Shown here: positions 1-5,612 of the stretch, one piece after another
How the letters are laid out: each line of letters starts with the position of its first letter
How positions within the stretch are numbered: the first letter of the stretch is position 1
NCBI GenBank assembly: GCA_016794945.1
Contig: JAEUIX010000275.1
Span: 1-5,909 of the forward strand
Source: Phycisphaerae bacterium
GTDB taxonomy: Bacteria > Planctomycetota > Phycisphaerae > Phycisphaerales > UBA1924
Length of the DNA: 5,909 nucleotides
Direction: 5' to 3'
Notes under the pieces: generated by a model
Database searches by the model: none
Seen by the model: only the letters and a program-made list of their open reading frames with translations
Told to the model about the DNA's origin: nothing
Made by a program: the position numbers and the translations under genes

Positions 1-196
1 GCTGGACCAGCGGATCCATGAGATGGGCCTGCCGATCAAGGAGTACTGGTGGTACCGGGACCTGCGGCGGTACGGCACGGTGCCGCACGCGGGGTTCGGG
101 CTGGGGTTCGAGCGGCTGATCCAGTTCGTGACGGGGATGCAGAACATCCGGGATGTGATCCCCTTCCCGCGGGCGCCGAAGCAGGCTGAATTCTGA
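1..196 (+). CDS. asnS: Asparaginyl-tRNA synthetase, C-terminal end (partial)
   Basis: This is the last 64 codons of a class II aminoacyl-tRNA synthetase that charges tRNA-Asn with asparagine in the cytoplasm. The reading frame begins at base 2 and ends with TGA at 194-196; the 5' part lies outside the window. Visible motifs are EYWWY (fragment residues 14-18), [16 protein letters not shown] (20-35), the class II motif 3 GFGLGFERL (31-39) with its ATP-binding arginine R38, and the C-terminal signature [10 protein letters not shown] (48-57). The YWWY, RRYG and RDVIPFPR combination is typical of AsnRS. AspRS, the nearest relative, usually ends with a different motif 3 context and a longer tail. 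The protein stops at the normal family end point, so the 3' end looks intact. The next gene begins 71 bases downstream on the same strand. Confidence 0.95.
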   Translation, partial: LDQRIHEMGLPIKEYWWYRDLRRYGTVPHAGFGLGFERLIQFVTGMQNIRDVIPFPRAPKQAEF

Positions 197-224
197 GGCG
201 GGCCTGCTGGCGGAGCGGGGCGTA

Positions 225-230
225 TTGACA
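225..230 (+). promoter_or_regulatory. Possible -35 box upstream of the DUF2019-like gene
   Basis: A perfect TTGACA stands in the 71-base gap after asnS, in a locally less GC-rich stretch. At the expected 15-18 base spacing I see only GATCCA- or ATCCAC-like hexamers, so there is no convincing -10 partner. It could be a weak housekeeping promoter for the gene starting at 268, or chance. The claim rests on one hexamer. Confidence 0.2.
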
Positions 231-254
231 TTGTCGATGAGGACAGGATCCACC

Positions 255-260
255 GGGGGA
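255..260 (+). promoter_or_regulatory. Ribosome binding site for the GTG-started gene
   Basis: GGGGGA lies seven bases before the GTG at 268. It is a purine-rich Shine-Dalgarno-like element at correct spacing. It supports GTG 268 as the start, and no upstream ATG in this frame competes with it. Confidence 0.5.
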
Positions 261-267
261 CACGGCC

Positions 268-636
268 GTGACTGGGGATGACCAACTCCGTGCCTGGGCT
301 CTGGCCTTCGCAGAGACCGTCATCCAGCAAACGGAGGCGATGCGGACGGGCGACATTCGCATCGGCAACGTGCTGGCACGCCGCCGCGCCAGTCTCTTCC
401 GCAAGCTGCGCGCCGCGGGCGACCGCGGGCGTGAGGCGCTCGTCCCATTCTTCAAGCACGAGCAGGCCGATGTCAGAGTCGAGGTCGCCGCGTGGCTGCT
501 TCGGTACCGAACCGCTGATGCCCTCGAGATCCTCCGGCGCGAATCCAAGGGCGAGGGACTCGTGTCATTCGAAGCGGCTCAAGCGATCAAGCGGTGGGAA
601 GAGGGGACGTGGCGCCTCGATCCACCGGAGCAGTGA
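268..636 (+). CDS. DUF2019-like small helical (HEAT-type) protein
   Basis: The predicted protein has 122 residues, is soluble, and has no signal peptide, membrane segment or cysteine cluster. It starts at GTG 268 with a GGGGGA ribosome site seven bases upstream. The N-terminal half (residues 5-50) is a charged helical region (WALAFAETVIQQTEA). Residues 57-90 (ALVPFFKHEQADVRVEVAAW and following) have the helix-turn-helix rhythm of a HEAT-like repeat. The end has an AAQAIKRWEEGTW stretch (103-115). This arrangement resembles the DUF2019 family: small proteins with an N-terminal helical part, an LLPLxxHPxxxVRxxAA-like repeat, a residue-rich loop and a final helix ending in a GxF/W motif. No biochemical role is established for that family, so none is given here. 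Some members lie near contact-dependent toxin or immunity loci, but nothing like that is seen here. It sits behind asnS in the same direction and could be read through from it. Confidence 0.7.
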   Translation: MTGDDQLRAWALAFAETVIQQTEAMRTGDIRIGNVLARRRASLFRKLRAAGDRGREALVPFFKHEQADVRVEVAAWLLRYRTADALEILRRESKGEGLVSFEAAQAIKRWEEGTWRLDPPEQ

Positions 637-883
637 ACCGGGCGAGTTTGCCGGGGCTTTCCGCTCGCAGACCAGAGCCGACGGGCGATCGCGGCGTGTG
701 CGGGCGGCGTCGGATCTCGGCTCGCTGGAACTCGGCCTCGGCGGCCTGTGGTGGTGGCGCGTGCCGGAGGGGCGCATCGTCGCGGCCCGCGCGCTGACGC
801 GGGAGGCCGGCATGCTGGCTCGCCAGCGGCCCGACGACCAGCCTTGAACGCCGCGGGCGAGCGGGGCCGGCGGGAACGTCCGT
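637..883. other. Convergent intergenic region with a doubtful small ORF (698-847, +)
   Basis: This stretch lies between the end of the DUF2019-like gene and the end of mraY, which face each other. I see no hairpin followed by a T-run on either strand. One plus-strand frame, GTG 698 to TGA 845-847, gives 49 residues (beginning VRAASDLGSLELGLGGLWWW). About nine in ten of its third codon positions are G or C and its second positions are clearly less GC-rich, as in real genes of this genome. However, there is no good ribosome site, no recognised motif, and the same frame stays open back through the preceding gene. It could be a short gene, a remnant of one, or chance in GC-rich DNA. A GAACGCCGCGGG word at 846-857 repeats the left arm of the hairpin at 5558. 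Confidence 0.3.
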
Positions 884-2059
884 TCATCGCACCTTGATCG
901 ACGCCAGGCCGATGACGACGAGCAGGACGGTGATGATCCAGAAGCGGGTGACCACCTGGCCCTCGGTCCAGCCGCTCATGTGCAGGTGGTGGTGGTAGGG
1001 AGCGCACTTGAAGATGCGCTTGCCCCGGGTGGCCTTGAAGTAGCCGACCTGCATGGCGACGCTGGCGGTCTCGATGGCGAAGATGGCGCTCATGAAGATG
1101 ACGATCACTTCCTGGCGGATGATGAGCGCCACATAGCCGAGCAGGCCGCCCAGGGCCAGGGCGCCGGTGTCGCCCATGAAGACGCGCGCGGGCAGGCAGT
1201 TGAACCACAGGAAGCCGACGCAGGCGCCGGCGGTGGCGCCCACCATCACCGCCAGTTCCTGGCTCTCGGTGACGTAGGGCACCAGCAGGTACTGCGCCGC
1301 CTGCTGCCAGCCCGCGATGAACGCGAGCACCAGCAGGCCGAGGCTGACGATGCCCATGGTGCCCGCGGCTAGGCCGTCCATGCCGTCGGTGATGTTGACG
1401 GCGTTGCTCATGCCGGTGATCATGACGACGGCGACGAAGGTGAAGCCGCCGAGGGTGAGGTACCAGAGGCCGTCGGCGATGGCGCCGGACGAGGATTCGA
1501 AGGTCTTCTGCAGCGGCAGGTTGAGGACGTGGGCGAGGTTGACCGGCGCGCCGGGGGCACGCCCGTGCTGCCAGGCGAAGTAGCCGACCAGCAGCCCCAG
1601 CCCGATCTGGAAGACGAGCTTCTCCCACGCGAGCAGGCCCTGGCGCGAGGCGGTGGGGCGGCGGGCGGCGGTGAGTTTCAGCCAGTCGTCCACGCCGCCC
1701 AGGACCGCCAGCCACACCAGCACCACCAGGCCGAGCAGGATGTAGAAGTTCCGGATGTCCGCCAGCAGCACCGTGGAGCCGATGATCGCCCCCACGATCA
1801 GGATGCCCCCCATCGTCGGGACGTTCTTCTTGCTGTTGGCGGCGGCGGCCAGACCGGCGGCGTCGGTGAGGCCGGAGTCGCCGATCTTCTTGCGTTGGAG
1901 CCAGGCGATGACGGGCTTGCCGAAGACGAGCACGGCGGCGAAGGCGAGCATGGCGGCGGCCAGGGCGCGGAAGGTGAGCCGGTCGAGGATCTGGAGATAG
2001 GAATAGAGGCCGACGCCGTCGAGCCAGTTGCGCGAGATGTCCAGGAGCCAGTAGAGCAT
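884..2059 (-). CDS. mraY: Phospho-N-acetylmuramoyl-pentapeptide transferase (MraY)
   Basis: MraY is an integral inner-membrane enzyme. It moves phospho-MurNAc-pentapeptide from UDP onto undecaprenyl phosphate, giving lipid I and UMP. The protein has 391 residues, slightly longer than the usual 320-360. About ten hydrophobic segments are visible by eye, near residues 32-53, 81-101, 104-122, 145-164, 197-216, 234-250, 269-288, 299-314, 316-334 and 372-388. Family motifs appear in order: PTMGG (81-85), the Mg-binding DDWLK (124-128), NAVNITDGMDGL (219-230), FMGDTGALALGG (294-305) and the HHH motif in APYHHHLH (353-360). All key Asp and His residues are present, so it should be active. The extra length is mainly N-terminal and in the loop before PTMGG, where SKKN replaces the common KKxGT. 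The ATG at 2059 follows the murF stop by nine bases with no clear Shine-Dalgarno site, suggesting coupled translation. It is the last gene of the operon in the window. Confidence 0.97.
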   Translation of the reverse strand: MLYWLLDISRNWLDGVGLYSYLQILDRLTFRALAAAMLAFAAVLVFGKPVIAWLQRKKIGDSGLTDAAGLAAAANSKKNVPTMGGILIVGAIIGSTVLLADIRNFYILLGLVVLVWLAVLGGVDDWLKLTAARRPTASRQGLLAWEKLVFQIGLGLLVGYFAWQHGRAPGAPVNLAHVLNLPLQKTFESSSGAIADGLWYLTLGGFTFVAVVMITGMSNAVNITDGMDGLAAGTMGIVSLGLLVLAFIAGWQQAAQYLLVPYVTESQELAVMVGATAGACVGFLWFNCLPARVFMGDTGALALGGLLGYVALIIRQEVIVIFMSAIFAIETASVAMQVGYFKATRGKRIFKCAPYHHHLHMSGWTEGQVVTRFWIITVLLVVIGLASIKVR

Positions 2060-2068
2060 GCGGTGCGG

Positions 2069-3523
2069 TCAGGAACGGGCGGGCGCCGGGTTGGCGCCGG
2101 CGGGGACGACGGGGCGGTGCTGGGCCTGCCGGAGCGCGTCGAGGACGCGTTCGAGGCGCATGGAGCGGGAGCCCTTGAGCAGCACGCGGTCGCCGGGGCG
2201 GATCTCGGCGGCGACAGCGGCGAACACGCGATCGTCCGTGGCCGGGAAATGGCGGACCGGGACGCCGGGCGCCGCGCGCGCCAGCCGCTCGGCGGCGTGG
2301 GCCATGAGCGGGCCCAGGAGCAGCACGAGGTCGGCGCAGGTCAGGTCGGCGACGGCCTGGGCGATCTCGGCGTGGGCGTCGGGGCCGGCGGGGCCGAGTT
2401 CGAGCATGTCGGCGAGGATGAGGGCGCGGCGACCGGCCGGGCGCGGCAGTTCGGCGAACGTGCGCATGGCGGCGAGCATCGATTCGGGGTTGGCGTTGTA
2501 GGCGTCGTTGATGATCTCGGCGTTGGCGATGGTGAGCCGCTGCCAGCGCATCTCCGGCGGCTCGGCGGCGAGCAAGCCGGCGGCGATGAGATCGTCGTCG
2601 ATGTTGAGGCGTCGCGCGACGGCGACGGCGGCGCAGCAGTTCAGGGCGTTGTGGCGGCCCTCCAGCGGCGCGGCGAACGTCCAGCGGTCGTTGATCCGCA
2701 GCCGGACGCCGGGTCGGCCGTCGGGCAGCAGCGCCGGCTCCCACGCGGTCAGGCGGAGGTCCGCGTCTTCGGCCAGGCCGAATCGGACGGCCGCAAGCCC
2801 GGTCGGCGCCAGCGGGCGGAGTTCGGCGCAGTCGGCCGCGTACACGGCCAGCCCTCCGGGCCGGATCGAGCGGAACACGGCGCCTTCCTCGCGGGCGACC
2901 CCGGCGATGGAACCGAGGCCTTCGAGGTGCTCGCGCCCGATGCTGGTGATGACGGCGATGTCGGGCTGCACCACGTCGGCCAGCGCGGCGATCTCTCCCG
3001 GCGCGTTGGTGCCGACCTCGCAGATGACGTAGTGATCGCCGGGCCGGGCGTTGAGCAGCGTCAGGGGGACGCCGATGTCGTTGTTGAAGCTCCTGGGCGA
3101 GGCGGTGCCCCGCAGCCTGGTCGAGAGCACCGACTGCAGCAAACGGACGGTGGTCGTCTTTCCGTTGGACCCGCCGACGGCGATGACGCGGGTGGACTCC
3201 ATCGCGCGCCTGCAGGCGGCGCCCAGTCGCAGCAGGGCCTTGCGCGTGTCGGCGACCTTGAGCACGCCGACGCCGCGCTGCTGCGCGTCGGCCGGTACGG
3301 CGTCGTCGCGGTCGACGATGATGATCGCCGCCCCGCGCGAAACCGCGTCGGCGGTGAAGCGGTGGCCGTCGGTCTGCTGCCCCTTGAGCGCGATGAAGAT
3401 CTGGCCCGGCCGCAGCACGCGCGAGTCGACCGCCGCTCCGTGGACGGCGACGGTCGGATCCGGGCGTGCCAGCCAATGGCCCGCGGCGGCGGTTCGGATC
3501 GAATCGTGGGTGAAGAAACTCAC
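2069..3523 (-). CDS. murF: UDP-MurNAc-tripeptide--D-Ala-D-Ala ligase (MurF)
   Basis: MurF is a cytoplasmic ATP-dependent ligase that adds D-alanyl-D-alanine to UDP-MurNAc-tripeptide, completing the pentapeptide used by MraY. It has 484 residues, close to the family norm (about 450-470). The N-terminal substrate domain shows VDSRVLRPGQIFIALKG (32-48). The central ATPase domain has the P-loop GGSNGKTTT (117-125), NNDIGVPLTLL (147-157), EVGTNAPGEI (169-178) and IGREHLEGLGS (195-205). The C-terminal domain has GRHNALN (289-295), NDAYNANPESM (339-349), ADMLELG (371-377) and LLKGSRSMRLERV (448-460). NDAYNANPxSM and the NNxIGVPLTLL motif separate MurF from MurE. The usual Thr just before GSNGKTT is Gly here (G118), a minor variation. 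The start is GTG at 3523-3521, which overlaps the murE stop as GTGA. A GGGGG run about six bases upstream may serve as ribosome site. The last 20 residues are a Pro/Ala-rich tail. Confidence 0.97.
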   Translation of the reverse strand: MSFFTHDSIRTAAAGHWLARPDPTVAVHGAAVDSRVLRPGQIFIALKGQQTDGHRFTADAVSRGAAIIIVDRDDAVPADAQQRGVGVLKVADTRKALLRLGAACRRAMESTRVIAVGGSNGKTTTVRLLQSVLSTRLRGTASPRSFNNDIGVPLTLLNARPGDHYVICEVGTNAPGEIAALADVVQPDIAVITSIGREHLEGLGSIAGVAREEGAVFRSIRPGGLAVYAADCAELRPLAPTGLAAVRFGLAEDADLRLTAWEPALLPDGRPGVRLRINDRWTFAAPLEGRHNALNCCAAVAVARRLNIDDDLIAAGLLAAEPPEMRWQRLTIANAEIINDAYNANPESMLAAMRTFAELPRPAGRRALILADMLELGPAGPDAHAEIAQAVADLTCADLVLLLGPLMAHAAERLARAAPGVPVRHFPATDDRVFAAVAAEIRPGDRVLLKGSRSMRLERVLDALRQAQHRPVVPAGANPAPARS

Positions 3524-5112
3524 GCGGAGCCCCCGCCGGGGAACTGGGCACGCCCGCCGGCCGGTCGGGCGGAAGGGACGACCACGGCCAGCCCGCGGGA
3601 GGCCAGCGCGGATCGCGCGTGCTCGGCGTCGTCGAAGCGGGTTCGAACGGTGCCGCCGCGCCCGTCGGGCAGGATCTGGTAATCCTCGTGCCCCTTGCCC
3701 GCGATGAGGACGATGTCGCCATCGTCGGCGGCGGCCACAGCGGCGGCGATGGCGCGGGCACGGTCGGGCTCGACGGTGACCCGGGCGCGGGCGGCGGGCG
3801 GCACACCGGCGAGCACGGCGTCGATGATGGTGCGGGGGTCTTCGGTGCGGGGGTTGTCGCTGGTGATGGTGACGGCGTCGGCGAGTTCGGCGGCGACTGC
3901 GCCCATCTTGGGGCGTTTGGCGCGGTCGCGGTCGCCTCCGCAGCCGAAGACGACCCGGACGCGCCCGCGTCCGGCGCGCTGCACAGCGGTGCGGCAGACC
4001 GCCAGCACGCGACGGAGCGAGTCATCGCTGTGGGCGTAATCGACGTAGACGCCGATGGGTTCGCCCGGCCGGCTGACCGGCTGCATGCGGCCGGGCGGGG
4101 CGGCGAGGGTCGGGAGCAGTTCGAGCACGCGCGATGAGGCCAGGCCCGCGTGGACCGCACAGGCGGCGGCCTGGACGGCGTTCATGACATTGTGGTCGCC
4201 GATGAGCGGCAGGCGCACGCGATCCCAGGTGCCCCACGGGGCCGAAAGCGAGAACTCGGTCCAGGCCGGTCCGCTGGCGAGGATCGACGCGGAAAGGTCG
4301 CACCCCGACCGGCCCTCCAGCGAGCAGCGCCAGACGCGGGCCGGGCAGTCGGCCAGCATGCGGCGGTGCCAGGGATCGTCGGCGTTGACGATGGCCAGGC
4401 CGCCGTCGTCGTCGGGCGGGAGCATGGAGAACAGCAAGGCCTTGGCGTCGGCGTAGCGCTCCATGGTGCCGTGGTAATCGAGATGGTCGTGGGAAAGGTT
4501 GGTGAACACGCCCGTGGTGAAACGGAGGGCGGCGACGCGGCGCTGGTCGAGGGCGTGGCTGGAGACCTCCATGGCGGCGGCGCGGCAGCCGCACTCGAGC
4601 ATCTTGGCCAGCAGGCGGCTGATCTCCTGCGCGGGGGGGGTGGTCAGGCTGGCGGGGGCGGGTTCGGAGCCGTCGTCGACGATCACGGTGCCGATGAGCC
4701 CGCAGCGGACCGCCGCGTGGTTGAGCAACTGGTGTATGAGCCAGGTGATGGTGGTCTTGCCGTTGGTGCCGGTGACGCCGATGCAGGCCAGGCGGCGGGA
4801 GGGGTTGCCGTAGAAGCGCTCGGCCATTCGCGCGGCGGCGAGGGGGACGTCGTCGGCGGTGAGCAGGGCGACACCGGGCGGGAGGACCAGCGACGCGGGG
4901 GCGGGGCGGTCGCAGAGCACGGCGACGGCGCCGGCGCGGACGGCGGCGGGGATGTGAACCCGGCCGTCGGTCTTGACGCCGATGCGGGCGACGAACAGCG
5001 AGCCGGGCATGACCGTGCGGGAGTCTTCGGTGATGTCGCAGACGCGAACGGGGGGCGCGGGGCCGCCGTGCGGCTCGAGGCCGAGGTCCTGGATGAGGGC
5101 GGGGAGGAGCAT
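3520..5112 (-). CDS. murE: UDP-MurNAc-L-Ala-D-Glu--meso-diaminopimelate ligase (MurE)
   Basis: MurE is a cytoplasmic ATP-dependent ligase that adds the third residue of the stem peptide to UDP-MurNAc-L-Ala-D-Glu. From the ATG at 5112 it has 530 residues, somewhat over the usual 480-510. Motifs in order: ITEDSRTVMPGSLFVA (27-42) in the UDP-binding domain; P-loop TGTNGKTT (114-121); TTPP (157-160); EVSSHALDQ (182-190); SHDHLDYHGTMERY (207-220) followed by K224, the expected carbamylated lysine; GDHNVMNAVQAAA (305-317); PGRMQ (340-344); DYAHSDDSLRRVL (359-371); GCGGDRDRAKRPKMG (390-404); DNPRTEDP (419-426); and GKGHEDYQ (472-479). DNPR is the known signature for meso-diaminopimelate rather than lysine. 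The frame stays open another 143 codons upstream, but family homology begins just after ATG 5112 and the upstream part is antisense to the bfd-like gene. The start has no clear Shine-Dalgarno site. About 25 residues (506-530) extend beyond the normal family end. The stop overlaps the murF start by four bases. Confidence 0.96.
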   Translation of the reverse strand: MLLPALIQDLGLEPHGGPAPPVRVCDITEDSRTVMPGSLFVARIGVKTDGRVHIPAAVRAGAVAVLCDRPAPASLVLPPGVALLTADDVPLAAARMAERFYGNPSRRLACIGVTGTNGKTTITWLIHQLLNHAAVRCGLIGTVIVDDGSEPAPASLTTPPAQEISRLLAKMLECGCRAAAMEVSSHALDQRRVAALRFTTGVFTNLSHDHLDYHGTMERYADAKALLFSMLPPDDDGGLAIVNADDPWHRRMLADCPARVWRCSLEGRSGCDLSASILASGPAWTEFSLSAPWGTWDRVRLPLIGDHNVMNAVQAAACAVHAGLASSRVLELLPTLAAPPGRMQPVSRPGEPIGVYVDYAHSDDSLRRVLAVCRTAVQRAGRGRVRVVFGCGGDRDRAKRPKMGAVAAELADAVTITSDNPRTEDPRTIIDAVLAGVPPAARARVTVEPDRARAIAAAVAAADDGDIVLIAGKGHEDYQILPDGRGGTVRTRFDDAEHARSALASRGLAVVVPSARPAGGRAQFPGGGSA

Positions 5113-5217
5113 GACGGACCGGTTCGGCGTGCGCGTGGGATGACCGTGCGCATGGTATCGAGCGGCGATGCGCCGACGGCGCACATTTCGGTGCCCTCCG
5201 GCCGTGTAGGCTTCGGC
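5113..5217. promoter_or_regulatory. Divergent control region between murE and the bfd-like gene
   Basis: These 105 bases separate the two divergent starts and must hold the promoters of both units unless they use more distant ones. I cannot point to a convincing -35/-10 pair on either strand. The region contains a perfect inverted repeat, TGCGCC-GAC-GGCGCA, at 5169-5183, which could be extended by AT/AT across one bulged base. Such a dyad could be an operator or a hairpin in the leader of either transcript. In-frame ATGs at 5140 and 5152 would extend the bfd-like protein into this region, but they lie before the conserved cysteine domain and lack spaced ribosome sites. Confidence 0.4.
5169..5183. 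repeat. Short perfect inverted repeat (possible operator)
   Basis: TGCGCC and GGCGCA are exact reverse complements separated by GAC. The dyad lies 49 bases left of the bfd-like start and 57 bases right of the murE start. A 6-base arm in GC-rich DNA can arise by chance, so the functional reading rests mainly on its position in the divergent region. Confidence 0.3.
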
Positions 5218-5529
5218 ATGGACCCCGACGATGAGGTGTGCCTGTGTTTCCACGTGCCCCTGCGGAAGATCCGGGCGTTCCTTGAACGGGAGGATCCGCC
5301 GGTGGCCTCGCTCATCTCCGAGTGCCTGGGGGCGGGGACGGGGTGCCGGTGGTGCGTGCCGTTCCTGAAGCACCTGCACCGGTGCCACGTCGAGGGCAAA
5401 CCGGTGGACCTGTCGATCAGCCCGGAGAAGTACGCGACGAGCCGGCTGAGTTTCCACAAGACGCAGGAGCGCGACCGGACAACGGTGCGCGAGGCGACGG
5501 GCGACCCGGGCAATCCCCCCGACGCGTAG
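5218..5529 (+). CDS. Bfd-like [2Fe-2S] ferredoxin-type protein
   Basis: The protein has 103 residues and a helical [2Fe-2S]-binding domain of the bacterioferritin-associated ferredoxin (BFD-like) family. The cluster ligands are C8-x-C10 in VCLCFHVPL and C43-x2-C46 in GAGTGCRWCVPF. The 32-residue gap between C10 and C43 equals the gap in Escherichia coli Bfd. An extra C36 (SECLGAGTGC) is also present. Bfd itself reduces bacterioferritin to release iron; other BFD domains serve as cluster modules in nitrite reductase, NifU and oxidases, so the partner here is unknown. Residues 52-103 form a hydrophilic tail (KYATSRLSFHKTQERDR at 71-87) that Bfd lacks. ATG 5218 is preferred because the cysteines then lie at the usual distance from the N-terminus and TAGG stands seven bases upstream. 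ATGs at 5140 and 5152 are alternatives. The gene is monocistronic, divergent from murE, and is followed by a hairpin. Confidence 0.85.
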   Translation: MDPDDEVCLCFHVPLRKIRAFLEREDPPVASLISECLGAGTGCRWCVPFLKHLHRCHVEGKPVDLSISPEKYATSRLSFHKTQERDRTTVREATGDPGNPPDA

Positions 5530-5557
5530 ACCGCCGGGCACGGAGCCGACGAACGAA

Positions 5558-5582
5558 GAACGCCGCGGGGCTCGCGGCGTTC
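5558..5582 (-). terminator. Strong hairpin between convergent genes, likely terminator
   Basis: GAACGCCGCG and CGCGGCGTTC form a perfect 10-base stem around the loop GGGCT. It lies 28 bases after the bfd-like stop (plus strand) and 30 bases after the alpha-CTD gene stop (minus strand). On the minus strand the stem is followed by a T-rich TTCTTCGTTCG, as expected for an intrinsic terminator of the minus-strand gene. On the plus strand it is followed by a run of eight G, so stopping transcription of the bfd-like gene there is less certain, although a hairpin can act on both transcripts. Confidence 0.75.
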
Positions 5583-5612
5583 GGGGGGGGCGGGCGGCGA
5601 ATCGGCGAAGGC

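Noticed and set aside
182..206. CAGGC...GCCTG inverted repeat around the asnS stop
   Set aside because: The arms are five bases with a 15-base loop and no T-run follows, so there is no reason to call it a terminator.
783..809. GC-rich hairpin CCCGCG-CGCTGA-CGCGGG as terminator for the DUF2019-like gene
   Set aside because: The stem is only six bases with a bulged extension, there is no T-run on either strand, and it lies about 150 bases past the stop. Chance is sufficient in such GC-rich DNA.
874..885. GAACG-TC-CGTTC palindrome at the mraY stop
   Set aside because: A two-base loop cannot close a hairpin well and no T-run follows. It could only be a protein-binding dyad, with no support.
1529..3682. 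A 717-codon plus-strand open frame antisense to mraY and murF
   Set aside because: It is a mirror of well-supported genes, the product is low-complexity (Gly, Ala, Glu, Arg, Val), and no domain is visible.
579..4160. A 1193-codon open frame on the minus strand, antisense and out of frame with the true genes
   Set aside because: It overlaps murE, murF and mraY in another frame, its product is almost only Arg, Pro, Ala and Gly, and no motif is recognisable. Long shadow frames are expected in GC-rich DNA.
4150..5217. Long upstream extension of the bfd-like frame on the plus strand
   Set aside because: It is antisense to murE, of biased composition, and family homology begins only at about 5230. 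The start at 5218 fits the Bfd cysteine spacing from the N-terminus.
5113..5541. N-terminal extension of murE by 143 codons to an ATG at 5541
   Set aside because: The extra segment is antisense to the bfd-like gene and is not Mur-like. The family's N-terminal domain is complete from ATG 5112.
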